Shown: positions 48,601 to 60,939, numbered from the stretch's first letter. The stretch is DNA of 64,000 nucleotides from Ziziphus jujuba (GCF_031755915.1 NC_083381.1:5096501-5160500), one strand, 5' to 3'. Notes: generated from the sequence alone by a model not told the origin. A program made the numbers and translations.

Positions 48601-49807
48601 TTCTGTAGCATCACATAATAGAAATCAATTAGTTGTTATTTTCTATATTAACAAACTAATTATAAGCAATTTAACACACAAAAAAGTGATTTTAGGGTTT
48701 CTAAATACACCCAAAAATATTATTCGCACTCAATATTCATCGGTACTATTCATCGATACTGTTCATGCCGTGTGTCATTATGCTGACGTGCAGGTCAGCC
48801 ATGTGGCATCATAGGCTGATGTGGCAACGCCACGTGACAACTAGGGTTGATGCGGCAACCGCCACATCATCACACGTCTGACGCGGCACTCACCACGTCA
48901 TCAATCTACTGACGTGGCATCATGCCACATTAACACTGTGCTGATGTGGCATTACCCCATGTCATCACTCTGCTGACGTGGATATCCCATGTGGCGATCC
49001 TGTTGGTACTAATTCCGACACGTGTCACTGCTAGAGACAGACACGTGTCACTTGTAGCAGGTCGACACATGGACTGTCCAGAGCGTGACACGTGGCCGTT
49101 CGAGAAGAAGACATGTGTCACCTGTATCGGGTCAACACGTGTTCCACCCGTTGGTCGACACGTGGCTCATTGCTTTTCCAACATGTGGCCTCGTCTTGGT
49201 GCGTGATTTGTCTGCACATCGTTTCGACACATGGCGATCTTTCCTTGCGACACGTGGCTAGCCCATTGCCATTGGGCCGGTTCTCTTGGGCCTTGATCTC
49301 AATCGGGCCTGGGTCCTGGGTTGAACAGTAGCCTGTTCTAACCTGGTCTAGGCTTTAGAACTCGGCCTGACCCAATAACAATTAAAAAAAACCGGCCCAG
49401 TCTTTGAGATACAGCCCAAACCCTAATTTCCTTTCTTCTTCAAGCTTCAACTTGGTCGTTTTGACCCGGTTTCTCTGGTAAACGGGTCATACGACCCAGA
49501 ATCAAATTTTCTTCTCTTTTTCACTCTTCCAGTGGCAAAAAAATTGCCAAAAATAGACCAAAAGGTTTAGAAATTTATGGGCAATTCGATTTTGGAAAGA
49601 ATTTTTGATTAAAACCATAAAAATTAATAATTACCCATAAATTTTTTTTGTTTTCTCTTGTTTCAACAGTGAAACACACATGGAAATATATAATCAATAT
49701 ATATACGCATAAAAATGCAATATATACATAGCAATCAATAACATAATAAACAACTTAAATTTCCACATTATATTTACATATATAAAATTTATAAAACGTC
49801 TTAAGAT
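48601..49807 (-). other. Copia 5' leader
   Basis: Non-coding 1.2 kb between gag and the 5' LTR. It contains the ACGT array and, nearer the LTR, AT-rich DNA. Short ORFs on both strands over the array are by-products of its GC content. Confidence 0.7.
48780..49262. promoter_or_regulatory. ACGT (G-box/ABRE-like) motif array in the copia leader
   Basis: Between the 5' LTR and gag lies a GC-richer stretch with twelve ACGT cores, most inside CTGACGTGGCAT (left half, to about 49010) or GACACGTGTCAC/GACACGTGGC (right half). About nine further one-base variants (GCTGATGTGGCA, GACATGTGTCAC, AACATGTGGC) also occur. CACGTG and ACGTGGC are the known binding cores of plant bZIP and bHLH factors. A regulatory role here is inference; the cores may simply come from a decayed 20-40-bp tandem repeat. 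Confidence 0.7.
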
Positions 49808-50388
49808 TGTTGCAAACATAATATGTGAATATATGTAAATACATGTGGACAATTTAATACAAAATAAATAAAATTAAATACAAAATAATTAAAACATTAT
49901 AGTTCATGTAGGTCCTTGAAATTGATCTGCTTTCTAGAAAGGTTAACCGAGGCCTATGTGATACCACAGTGTCCTTAAAATGTTTTACGCCCACCGGTGC
50001 AAGAGTTTTGTAGCGAACGTCTCCGAGGATACAACGGCTGCAAAAGCTTTCAGATTCAGCACCTCTGAAGCTTTTCTATTCGAACTATCTGAGTACCTTC
50101 CCTTTACCACTGTTTTTTGTTCTCTCTCGTTCAACTCCAAAAAAAAAAAATCCTTTTTTTTTTCTTTCTTATTTTTTGTAAAAAACTGTAGAAACGTTAT
50201 CAAAGAACGTGTAAGTAACCAACTCTAAACAACAAAGAGTTGTAAAGCCTTCAAACTCTCAACTTCCCACGTTCAAAAATCTTTTTATTTTATTCAAAAA
50301 TAATGTTTTTCCAAAACAGAAACAAACAAAAGCCCAAAATCTTTTGAGGCCCAAATCATTCACATATACATGGGCCCAAACTCTAACA
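49808..50388 (-). repeat. 5' LTR of the copia element
   Basis: 581 bp, the partner of 41681-42267. It should carry the element's promoter. The DNA directly inside it (49790-49807) does not resemble the usual initiator-Met primer-binding site. Confidence 0.95.
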
Positions 50389-50393
50389 CTAAC
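50389..50393. repeat. Target-site duplication of the copia element (right)
   Basis: CTAAC directly follows the right LTR end CTCTAACA. Confidence 0.95.
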
Positions 50394-51489
50394 TACAACC
50401 TTTAAAGCCAATAATATAATAATCGGAGAATTTTCATCTCCTTGTGCAAATTACAAGAAGTAAAGAGTCAATTCAACAGTATTAAATATAAGTGTTAGAT
50501 ACATGACAGGTGCCACCATACTAAGAATTGAGGAATTTATGCATGCTACCATTGAAGACCAAAAACAAGTTAAGCCATAGAACACCAAACCCCAAATATC
50601 ACAAATAAAAGATTTTCCACATTGAGAGTGTTTTTTTCCTTTCTTTTCTTTTTTTTTTTAATAGAAAATGTTAGTATTTTGCAGACACATGAATGGTCTG
50701 TGTCTTTCTACTAGTATTTTGCAAACCATTCTTGCAATTAAGATAACAAATCTATTAAATCCATTACATTTTGTACAAGGCAATTATGGCTTTAAACTGA
50801 AAATAAATAAATTACAGAAAGAAGCTTTCAATTCAGTCACACAGGTTTACATAAGGAATTAAGACGTTTTAATTTTACAGAATTTTCTACTAAATGTTCA
50901 ATTCTTCATCACCAAATTTTACATTTTTGGGGATAAATCATGAATTGGCCTCTAGAAGTCTGCAAAGTAATATTCAAACTATGCATACTTTTTACAATTA
51001 ATATTCAATAATACCATAATCGAGTCATGCATAATTAGAAAAAGCAAAAATTTCATCTCGATTCAAAAATCAAAAGCGAACAAAAACTTGACAAATGATA
51101 GAAAGGAAATTTTTACCAAAATTGAAACAAAATTCAAGGATAGAAAGAAAACTTGATCCAAACAAAAAAATCTGTGCCAAGAGATAAAAGGTAAGGTGCC
51201 ATGGAAGCTTTGCTTGGATATGTTATATGGAAGCTCTCTTAGGTCCAAGGATCATAGAAAATCAGCGATGAGAGACCGACCACGATGACAACTCCATTCC
51301 GGCAAGATAATGCCATGTTCAATCCACTGTGAATGCCAAAGAAGAAAGAGATGCAGCGACAACATGCTCTGCTTCGGACTGGATGTATGATGGGGTCCTC
51401 TCTTGGGAATTTTTCTTCCCATGCAACCCATGCATGTACGTGAGCTACCCTGGCACATTGGGATCATGATCAGGGTTATAAGAGGGGAT
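50394..51489. other. Spacer between the copia and gypsy elements
   Basis: No recognised gene. The less AT-rich patch 51180-51470 is open on the minus strand (71 codons and an alternative frame) without a family match, and may be a remnant of coding DNA. Confidence 0.4.
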
Positions 51490-51716
51490 TGTTATTGTCA
51501 GTTACTATGTAGGTTATTCGATGTTACATTATTTCCATGTTCTGTAGGGGGAGTTACTAATTAGAAGGAGTTCGGTCTTGCAGATATATATATATATATA
51601 TATCAATCCAATGGTTGTACAGTGTTATGAATGAATGAAATTAACATCCAACCTATCTTTTTCTCTGCCTTCTCTTCCCTTTGCCTCTCTTTATCTAAAT
51701 ATTTTGGTACGTATTA
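51490..51716 (+). repeat. 5' LTR of the gypsy element
   Basis: It pairs with 55638-55863 over its last about 200 bp. It contains an AT run (51579-51603) that is shorter in the partner. The first about 30 bp do not align well. Confidence 0.7.
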
Positions 51717-51718
51717 TT

Positions 51719-51735
51719 TGGTATCAAAGGCATGG
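51719..51735 (+). promoter_or_regulatory. Primer-binding site of the gypsy element
   Basis: TGGTATCAAAGGCATGG starts 2 bp after the LTR and differs slightly from TGGTATCAGAGC, the complement of the initiator-Met tRNA 3' end. Confidence 0.8.
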
Positions 51736-51874
51736 ATACGAGAGGGAAGTCTAATGCAGAGTTTTGTATGATGTTACCATTCAAATTGTTTTAACAAAAC
51801 TACAAGCCTTGCGAATTCCACAATCATAACTACGAGAAGAGTGGGAGATTTATCCTTTCTCATAAAGGAAGTCC

Positions 51875-54800
51875 TTGCATCATCCTCAAACCTCCAGAGG
51901 GAAGACAGTCCCTATATCAAATCAGCAAGATGGATCACAAACCAAACTTAAACTCTCCTTTCCAAGGTTTGAAGGTGAAGAACTCAATGGGTGGATTTAC
52001 AAGTGGGAGCAATACTTTGAATTTAAGGGAGCCAAAGCAGCAGATGTAGTTGGCATCCTTTCATTTGGAATGAATAGCCTTTCAATGGCACTGGTGGGTG
52101 AGCAAATTTAAGGGTTTACTTACATGGTAAGCGTTCACACAAATGGTGTTGCAACGGTTTGGACTAGTAGAGTATAAGGATTCTTCTAAAGCTCTCACTA
52201 GAGTGAAGCAAGTCTTTTAAGTTGAACTCTACCAAACTAAGTTTGAAAAGCCAATACAACCTTAACAAATGCCATTGAGATATCACAGTTGGTCGAACAA
52301 CTAAATCAATTACAAAAGAGATGGACATCACTCAACGATAGTAGGGAATTGGCTAGAATTCAAGATCCACAATGGATATCGCAACAGAACTTAAGGGTAC
52401 CTCTCCCGCAAGATGAGTTGTAACTTCTAGCCAGAATAATTCCCAACTGAATTTTGGATGAATCACAAGCCAAAAGGCGAGAGAAGATGTACTAAAGGGT
52501 TGTGCTTCTATTGTGATGAAAAAGTATGTTCCTAGTCATAGGTGTCAATGACCCTAACTATTCATGATTGATGAATTTAGTACTGACGACAAGGTGCTAG
52601 AAAAAGGCAATGAGAGCCAATTGTTGCAACAAAAAAAAAAAAAAAAAAAACAACCATGCCAGATAGGTTCCATACATCCATAAACATTTTGGATAATGGG
52701 AAAAATATAGAACCGAGATGTGGTAGTCCTGATCGATGGAGGCAATACCCTCAACTTTATTGACCAAAATGGTGTTGTCTTGACTTGGGCTTCTAGTAGA
52801 TTGCATTGAGAATTTCCTTGTGATGGTTGTGAACCAAGAGAGGATGGCTTGCTTGGGGAAGTTTACTAGACTCATTATGATTATTCAGGGATGCCTCGTA
52901 CGTATTGATTTTTATGTACTTCTTGCTGTAACATGCTAAATGGTTTTAGGCATGCACTGGTCAGCCACCTTAGGTCCCATTGAAACTGATTACAGAAACC
53001 TTACCATGACTTTCATTAAAAATGGCGTGGATTATAAGCTACAAAGGCGAATTGCCACTTCTTTAGAAGTTTTAGCTGAAAAGGAAATAAAAAGTGTGAA
53101 TAGCATGGGTTTTCTTCTCCAAATTAAGCGTGTGGAATAGGAGTTGCATGAAGATGGGCCACCAGTAGATCTATGAGCCTTACTAAATTCCAAATAGTTT
53201 TTGAGGAATTACTGACCAACCACCTTATCACTCCTATGATCATAGCATGTCGATACTGCCCAATCAACCACCAGTCAATGTAAAGCCTTACCAATATCTC
53301 TTTTTTCAAAAAGTTGAAATAGAACGACAAGTTAAGGAGTTTTTGGAAGCGAGAGTAATTTAAACAAGCAACGGTCCTGATTATTCTCCTGCATTACTCG
53401 ATAAGAAAGTAGATGGAAGTTGAAAGTTTTGTATGGATTTTAGGGCTCTCAACAAGATTATAATCAAAGAAAAATACTGCTTTCCCATCATTAATGAGCT
53501 TTTAGATGAACTTCATGGGGCAATACTTCATTAAATTGGATTTGCATTTTGGTTACCACCAAATATGAGCTAGGGAAGAAGACATTCACCAAATGGCTTT
53601 CTGAACCCATGAAGGTGACTATGAGTTTGTTGTGATGCTTTTTGATCACATTAATGCTCTGGCCACCTTTTAAGGACTTATGAATTATATTTTTAGGCCA
53701 CACCTTCATAAGTTTATATTGGTTTTCTTTGGTGATATAGTATATATATAACAAAACATGGTTTGATCATCTCAACCAATTTCGGATAGCACTCATGCTT
53801 TTATCTGCTAACCATTTGTTTGTAAAAAGTCTAACTGTCAGTTTGGAGTTATACAGGTTGATCACTTATGATATCTCATCTCCAAGAAGGGGGAAAGTGT
53901 GAACCTGGCCTACATATGAATAGTGCAAGACCGTCCTACTCCTATAAATCAAAAGGGGAATAAGGATTCCTTGGATTGGTAAGCTACTATTGCAAATTCA
54001 TAAGCGGATTCAGAGGAATGGCAACCCCACTCACACATCTTCTAACTAAATGTGAATTCTAATGGAGCCAAGAGGCAAAAGCAACCTTCAACCGACTAAA
54101 GCAAGCTATCATTTCAGCTCTAGTACTGTGACTACCAGATTTCTTCCAAATTTATTATAGAGAGTGATGTATGAGGAGAAGGAATAAATGCAATCTTGAT
54201 ATAAGAATATAAGCCAATCACTTATTATAGTGAAGCTCTTACCGGGTCGACACTGGCTTCATCCATTTACAAAAAGGTGATGCTAGCCAATGTTAAAGCA
54301 ATTTGCAAATGGAGATCATATTTACTTGGTAAGCCCTTCGCTGTCTAAATTTATTATCGAAGCTTGAAGTACTTGCTGGAGTAACGAATTATGACACCAG
54401 CCCAAACCTGTTGGTTGCCTAAATTATTGGGATATGCTTATTCTATTCAATATAAAAAAGGACGAGAGAATTTTGGTGCAGATGCCTTATCTCGAAGGAT
54501 GAAGATTCAATGTCTTGCAATATCTCTTTCTCACCAAGATTTGTGGGCCACCCTACAACAAGAGGTTTCTATAGACCCCTACTATGCCAAGATACTTGAT
54601 GCAACATCATCCACTCAGAAGGCTTATTATTTACAAGATGGAGTTTGTTATAGGTGGAAAAGATATGCTTGAGTCCTAATTCAATATTAATTCTTGCAAT
54701 ATTAACTGAGACTCGCTTTTCTCTAGTTAGAGGGTATTTTGGTTATCATAGAACTTTTGCCCGAATTAAATGAGATTTTTCTGGCCAAACTTGAAGGCCA

Positions 54801-55640
54801 TCGTTAAAAGTTACATAAAAGAATGTGACATCTACCAATGTTGCAAAGCTAATAGTACCAAACTTATTGGGCTCATACAGCCTTTACCAATTCTAACTTA
54901 AGTATTGCTTGATATCTTAATAGATTTGATTGATGCAATCCCCATTCTCATGGTCATATAGTGGTAATGGTGGTAGTGGACGTATTATCAAAATACGCCC
55001 ACTATACCCCTTAAACATCTTTATATGGCTTCTACGGTAGCTTAAGTTTTTATTAACCAAATATTTCGACTTGATGGAATGCCCACAAGTTTTCATTAGT
55101 AACTTTTGGAAAACTTTATTCCAAGTACATGGCACCACCCTAAAGTTAAGATTCAGACGGAGTTGGTGAATTGAATACTAGAAAATATTTGCATTGCCTT
55201 GCTGGAGAATAACCAAATAAATGGATTGATTCGCTACTTATATTCTTGGCACTACAAAGGTTTAAGCTGTTATGAATTACTTTGTGATCGCACTAAAATT
55301 CTTAAGATTGGCGCCACAACCTCATTTTAGTTAGAGAACGTATGAAAGTTATGGTAGACTGAAAGCATCAAGATATTTTAGCTTTGATGTTAGGGACTTA
55401 GTCTATCCAAATTGCAGCCATACCAACTGACCTCTATAGTTTTTCATCGGTTACTCAAACTTTTTTGGCATTTTTATGGACCATATTGGATCATCGAGAA
55501 GATTGGTCCTTTTGTATATCTCTTGGAGTTTCCCCTAGATCATTAATTCACAATATCTTCCATGTGAGCTTGTTAGGTAAGTGCCATGGTGCAGCATCAA
55601 TTGTTCAACCTGTGTTTTCCTCAGTTTCCGAAACTATTGA
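51875..55640 (+). pseudogene. Broken gypsy gag-pol
   Basis: Remnants in order: gag (51938-52111, LSFPRFEGEELNGWIYKWEQ), a region before RT with NPQ/QPPVNVKPY-like words (about 53260), RT start (about 53310-53520, with YSPALLDKKVDGS and CMDFRALNKI), RNase H end (54391-54540, TCWLPKLLGYAYSIQYKKGR and ADALSRR) and integrase (about 54740-55260, GYHRTFARIK and WRITK). Near the 3' end, 55465-55590 still shows SLIHNIFHVSLLGKCHG, the typical C-terminal integrase tail. Many stops, several frameshifts and deletions make it non-functional. Confidence 0.8.
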
Positions 55641-55863
55641 AATTCTATGTTGCATTATCTCCATGTTCTAAAGTGGGAGTTACTAATTAGAAGGAATTCG
55701 GTCTTGTAGATATATATTTATACATTGATCTAGCAGTTGTAAAAGGTTATGGATGAATGAAATTGACTTCCAACCTATCTTGTTCTTTACCTTCTCTTCC
55801 CTTCTGTCTTTCTTTATTTTAATATCTTTATCTTTCTTTCTCTATATATTTTGGTACACATCA
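55638..55863 (+). repeat. 3' LTR of the gypsy element
   Basis: It ends GGTACACATCA where the 5' copy ends GGTACGTATTA. The LTRs differ much more than those of the copia element, so this insertion is older. Confidence 0.7.
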
Positions 55864-56044
55864 ATGTACAGCGATAACAACTAAATTTTGGTCACGGTTC
55901 AATTCGACGATGGAAGAATGATCGACCATTGGAGTTTCTCCTTCGAGTGTGAGAAATTAGGGCACAAGGAGAGAGAAATGTATTTTATTTCTAAAAATAA
56001 AATTATAAAAAGCTATGTGAAAATGCAAAATAAATATCACAAAT

Positions 56045-56075
<31 letters not shown>

Positions 56076-56440
56076 TAGATTTTAATCACAGCATTTATTA
56101 ATAAAAAAAGTAGTCATGGTGCTTTTTTTGTGACTAAATGACTTTTTAGTTACACGTAGCAACCAAAAGTTATGTTTCTTGTAATGACAAGAATTCATTT
56201 AACTTTAATATTTTATTAAGTTAAGAAAGGCTTCATTTAACTGTAAAAGAAAATATTATTAGAACTATTTTAGAATGGAAAGTCTTTGGAATGAAATTGG
56301 TAATTTGTTTTTGGAGGCATCGGTTTGTTTCCATGTTTTTGATGAGTAAGATATTTATGTTTTTGTTTTCTAGGATTGTGATTTGTAAAAACTTTTATAA
56401 CAAAAATTCATGATTTAGGAGGTGAACTATTATGTTTGAA
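55864..56440. other. Spacer with a CACTA-like terminus
   Basis: TTTCTTGTAATG at 56178-56189 is one base off the inverted CACTACAAGAAA end of CACTA elements. The preceding 90 bp (GTGACTAAATGACTTTTTAG and TAGCAACCAAAAGT) look like subterminal sequence. No matching left end was found. An AT run lies at 56054-56074. Confidence 0.4.
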
Positions 56441-56479
56441 ATATTTGAGCTGAAAGGTAGTCGAGTTGTTGATTGCATT

Positions 56480-57190
56480 CACCATAAGTGATTTACCTTT
56501 TACTAGCCAAAAATATTGTCGACAAAATTCGTCGAAAAATCTTTTACTGATGGATATAATTTCATTGGCAATTTCATCACCTATACTTCCTCAGTGATTG
56601 TATTTATTGAGGACTTTTTAATTTTTTCTGGTTAATACTTTTGCTGACAAAATTTAAATATTCTTGCCAAAACTTATTGCCATCAAATATAAAGTTATAG
56701 ATAAAAAGTTTCGGCGGCAAAACAAATCATTTGGAAAAGCAGTTTTATATTTATTTTAACCAATTAAAAATAAATTAGCGCCAAAATGTTTTGTCGACAG
56801 TAAGTATTTTGCTGTCAAAACTTTAATTTTGTCCGCAAAGGTCTTGCTTTTAGCAAGGTATCGCTTTTGTCGATAATTGGTCTTTTTCGAGCAGAATAAT
56901 ATTTTTGAGCAAATGTCATCCCTTTTGCAAGAAATTTTTTTTGTTGGTATTTGGCCAAGAAAATTTCTAGGAAAAAAGTTATGGCTTTAGCAGTAAAATT
57001 ATATTCTGTCGTTAAATGTCCAAGATTTTACCGAGGTAATTTATGGTTTGTAATTACCTTTTTACTGATGAAAGAAGATATTTATTAGTAAAAACCTTAT
57101 GTTTTAGCGGTAAAATATCCTGATGATAATGTTATTTTTGCCAATGAAGTTTTTTTTTTTTTTTTTTGGTCGAAAAAGGTCTTTCCATTT
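56480..57190. repeat. CACTA subterminal repeat region
   Basis: Reiterated degenerate words of the type GYCGACAAAATTYG and TTGCCAAAATT in both orientations, spaced by some tens of bases. Such arrays bind the transposase in characterised CACTA elements. Confidence 0.5.
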
Positions 57191-57534
57191 TTTTTTTAAA
57201 ATTTTGTACAAAATATTACAAATACTTTATTTTTGTAATTTTTATTTAACTTTATTTCCCTGTAATTTTTGTTTTTGTTTTTTCTAACATAATTATTACG
57301 AAAACAATCATACTATTTAAAGATGATTAAACAAAAGCTACTACACTAAAACAATTCATACTACAACATTGATAATAAATGTGAAGATACATGACTAAGA
57401 AAATTTATAACATCTACTACACTAAAACAATAATAAATAATGCCAACAAGTAGCTGGTGGAGGTGGTGGAGGGATGAAACCAATAAAAGATATATCATTA
57501 CCAGAGCAAAAGTTCTGTGCCATAAATTGTTCTA

Positions 57535-57539
57535 TAAGC
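57535..57539. repeat. Target-site duplication, 3.0-kb solo LTR (left)
   Basis: TAAGC; its twin is at 60520-60524. Confidence 0.85.
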
Positions 57540-60519
57540 TATAACACCCCGTCCCGAACAACTTTGGAATTTTCTTCATGTTGACCAAGGTTGATCGGAT
57601 TTGACCGCCGTTGATCGAGAGGGGTCAAAATTTGACTTTTTGATCCGGATGGAATTTCTCATTGACTGGGGTACCATTGCAAATTATGCATCGATCCGAA
57701 TCCATAGACTAGTAGCACATTGAAAATGGATCTACGGTTTGAAAGTTATAGACAAAACAAGTTGAAATTTGAACTGTCCAAGGGGTGCCGGAGTTGACCT
57801 TTTGTTCGTGCAAAATTAAGTTTTGACTCATGAACGGTTGTGAAGTACTCATCGATACGAGTTCATAGACTAGTGGCATGCTCGAAACGAATATGTGGTT
57901 TAAAAGTTATGGGTTTACAAATTTTTTTTTTTAATACTGTATTATTTTAATATTATTTTATATATATATATATTTATTTTTATTTTCTTTTTCTTTTTCC
58001 CTCATGTGGGAAAATGCCCTCACGGGCTTCTTCTTCCTTCTTCTCATTCTCTCTTCATTTCTCCTTCTTGTTAATCTCTGTCTCTCCCTGCTGCATCTTT
58101 TCTGGCCACCGGACGGCCACACGCACCGGCCATTGATGAATCCCAATCGTTGGCGAGCTCAGCTACAAAGTTTGGCAGCCGACCGATCGACAACCCGCCC
58201 AGATCTGCGACTAAGCCGGCGGTGGCTCATTTTGTTTTTCCAGCGATTTCGTTATTTTCTGACCAATCCAGTTCGATTTCATACCCTATTCCCCCTATTT
58301 TGGACCTCCTGAGCTCAATTTTGAGGTCCATTCAGCTCAATTCCTTGCCGTTTGGGAGACACAACAAGTTGAAGTTTGGCCGAAAGCTTCCATCCACTTT
58401 CCGGCCACCTCTGGTCGAGTTGAGTCCAACGGAGATCGGTAACGTATTCCTCGTTCCCTTAGCTTTCTGTAGATATCTTATTTGTGAATTTTGGATACCG
58501 TTTGTATTAGCTCCCCCAGGTATCGAGTATTATTTATCCGAATAAAATATTAATTTATTTGATCCTATTTAATATTGTTATTTTAGGAGCACATGTGAGT
58601 CGTAGAATTGACCCTATGGAGGATCTTGGTTGGATTGCGTGCTCGAGGTGAGTGATCCACCTTCAAAATTATTTTCGGGTGTTAAATTAATTATATTGTG
58701 GAATATTCTAATATTTGAATGTTTTTATTCTATGTTGATTATGTGATAAAATGTGAATTAAATTTTGATGCCAATATTTGAATAATTTGAAGGATATGAT
58801 TTTTTGACAAATTATGAAAATTTAGATTTTATGGAAATTTGATATTTAAAGGAATTGTGAATTTAATGTTATTTGATTTATTGTGGAATTTATTTATGAG
58901 AATTTTGATTGTTATGGATTTTATGATGTTTAAATGATATATTTTGATTCAAATTGTTTTTTTTTGAAGATTTGAGAAAGAAATATTGATTTAAATTATT
59001 ATGTTAAAAAATATTTATGCCATTGGAAAATTTGTATAATTAAATTGATCGAATTGAGAGTTGATGGTTTTGAAGTTGATGGAATTTATGCGATGGATTT
59101 ATGACGATGATTTATAAAGGAATTGTGGAAAATTTATGGGTTTAATTAGATGGAATAAACCCGGTGGTATTTATGAAATTTTGAGATTTGAAAAAAAATA
59201 TATTAATTTTATGATTTTTAGATGTACCATACACGTACTGCTGTTCTTTATACATGGATATGATTAGAGCGCAGGTGGATGTGGTGAGTGCATAGATGGG
59301 TGTGAGTAGCTCACAGGTGATTTATGGAGTTGTCCTGTGGTTGTCATCAGATGAGGGTAGGCCGCTCTTCCATGGTCGGGACGCCTGTTTGCAGCGGCGT
59401 GGTGGGATGCCACGTGACCGTATGCTGGTTTCTCTCTTTAACCTCTTGTCTGGTGGTGCTTGGGACGCTGGGTATCGTTGGTGCCACTGGTATATAGTGG
59501 GTGCATCAAATGATTTTCACGATGTGATTTTAATCATACAATATTTTAGAATTATATTTAAATTAAAATGTTTTTAATAGTGTTTTATAAATTAAATTGT
59601 TTTGGTATTTTAAATTAAGTTTTATTGTTAATTATTTGGTTTTATTTTATTTGTTTAAATATTTCTTGGATCATTTTTGTTAATGTAAATTTTATTGTGT
59701 TTTCGTATTAATTGTTTACAATACTTTATTCCCAATTTAATATTTATCATTAGTCTTATTTTTTTTTATAATTATTTCTCGCTAAAATTTTTGGATTATT
59801 AATTTATTACCTTTTATTTGCAAATTATTAATTAAATATTTTATAGATTTTTGGGGCATAAAATGTTGGGTTTTGCGAAAATATTTTAAAAAGGAAACTT
59901 TTCAAACTGAGTGAATTGTAAGGGTTTTAAGAGAAAATATTATTTTTAAATACTTAATAATTAATTACTTATTTATTATTGATTAATCAAGTTAATAATA
60001 ATATTATTATTATTATTATTTATTTTCCTGTTTAGTAGATTGGGTTACTCACTGAGATGATTAGCATCTCACGCTTTTAAATTCCATTCCCTTAGGCCCA
60101 AGTTAGTCGACGTTGATCGTCTGGGAGTGAGTTCGACGTCTTGGCTCGTTGTCGAAGACCAAAAGGCTTTTCCTTTCATTTCTATCTTGTGTTATTTCTT
60201 TTTATCTTGTATTGTATTAAATTTCATATTCAATTGTATTGATAACGTTCTGTATACTATTTGGACGTTTATTTATTTAATTATGCATTGGTTCCCTGTC
60301 ATTTATTTGAAATCCTGCAAACTTGTGGAATTAAATTGTAGTAAGGTGGGAGAAATAAGGTGGTGTATATAGAAGTGTATTTTCAGCGCAGGAAAATTGT
60401 GGTAAGTCCTACCCTTAGGGGAGATACTGTCGGATTTTCCGTTGGAAGATTCGGTGGTGTTTCCTTGGGATCAGGGCTTATTTAGAATTTCGGTGAAGAA
60501 TCTTGGACGGGTCCTGACA
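57540..60519 (+). mobile_element. Solo LTR (3.0 kb), same family as 46317-48123
   Basis: It starts TATAACACCCCGTCCCGAAC (TG changed to TA) and ends TTGGACGGGTCCTGACA, flanked by TAAGC at 57535-57539 and 60520-60524. It shares with 46317-48123 the blocks GACTAGTAGCACAT, TACGGTTTGAAAGTTAT, CTCACTGAGATGATTAGCAT and GGTAAGTCCTACCCTTAGGG. It is longer, the extra being mostly AT-rich middle. ORFs at 58004-58545 and 59296-59577 lie in parts shared with or typical of the LTR and are not called genes. Confidence 0.85.
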
Positions 60520-60524
60520 TAAGC
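60520..60524. repeat. Target-site duplication, 3.0-kb solo LTR (right)
   Basis: TAAGC directly after the terminal CA. Confidence 0.85.
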
Positions 60525-60939
60525 TCTCTGATTTGGCTCATCTGTTCTTCATACTTTGACATCCGTTCTTCAGTTTGGTCCTTGTATGAGTCATATTCTT
60601 CTTTCACACTTGACATTCGCTAAACAATAACTTTATAATTAATTTGAAAATATAATTTAATAACCATAAAAATATTAATAAAATATTCCAGATATTTTTC
60701 ATTGGTGCTAAAGAAGTGACACACATGAAGCCAATCCTCTTCCTTTAAGCCTAAGGGAGGAGTAGATTACCTAGCTCTCTTACCTGCTTCAATGTCCAAA
60801 AAGTGATTATGGAGCCTGTAAATTGCTCATCATACGATTGATATAATTAACATTACACTTATCAATTAGGTCTACATCAAACCTAAAGTACAAAATAAAC
60901 AATAAAAACTTCATATTAGTTATAAATAAATATACAAAT

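Larger units (their letters stand above)
41681..50388 (-). mobile_element. Ty1/copia LTR retrotransposon with nested solo LTR
   Basis: The whole insertion is 8,708 bp. It is bounded by LTRs of 587 and 581 bp that begin TG and end CA, and by a perfect 5-bp target duplication CTAAC (41676-41680 and 50389-50393). The reading direction is minus: 5' LTR at the right, gag, protease, integrase, RT, RNase H, then a polypurine tract and the 3' LTR at the left. Integrase before RT places it in Ty1/copia. Coding sequence is broken by stops, frameshifts and the insertion at 46317-48123, so it is not autonomous. By eye the LTRs differ at about 22 positions plus homopolymer indels (near 4%), a fairly recent insertion. 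Confidence 0.95.
51490..55863 (+). mobile_element. Decayed Ty3/gypsy retrotransposon
   Basis: Two LTRs of about 0.2 kb share GGGAGTTACTAATTAGAAGG, GAATGAAATT and CCAACCTATCTT blocks (51520-51716 and 55647-55863). A primer-binding site follows the left LTR, and gag, RT, RNase H and integrase remnants follow in that order on +. RT before integrase places it in Ty3/gypsy. Stops and frameshifts occur throughout. The left border at 51490 is a guess, and no target duplication was found. Confidence 0.8.

Noticed and set aside
48780..49262. Possible CRISPR-like or regularly spaced array
   Set aside because: Spacing and sequence are irregular and the context is a plant retrotransposon leader.
48946..49331. 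ORFs of 86 and 79 codons over the ACGT array
   Set aside because: Their wording repeats because the DNA repeats; they sit in the non-coding leader of the copia element.
51252..51467. 71-codon minus ORF between the two retrotransposons
   Set aside because: No family recognised and no splice context, so it is recorded only as part of the spacer.
58004..58545. ORFs of 102 and 131 codons on +
   Set aside because: They lie inside the 57540-60519 solo LTR, with no recognisable domain.
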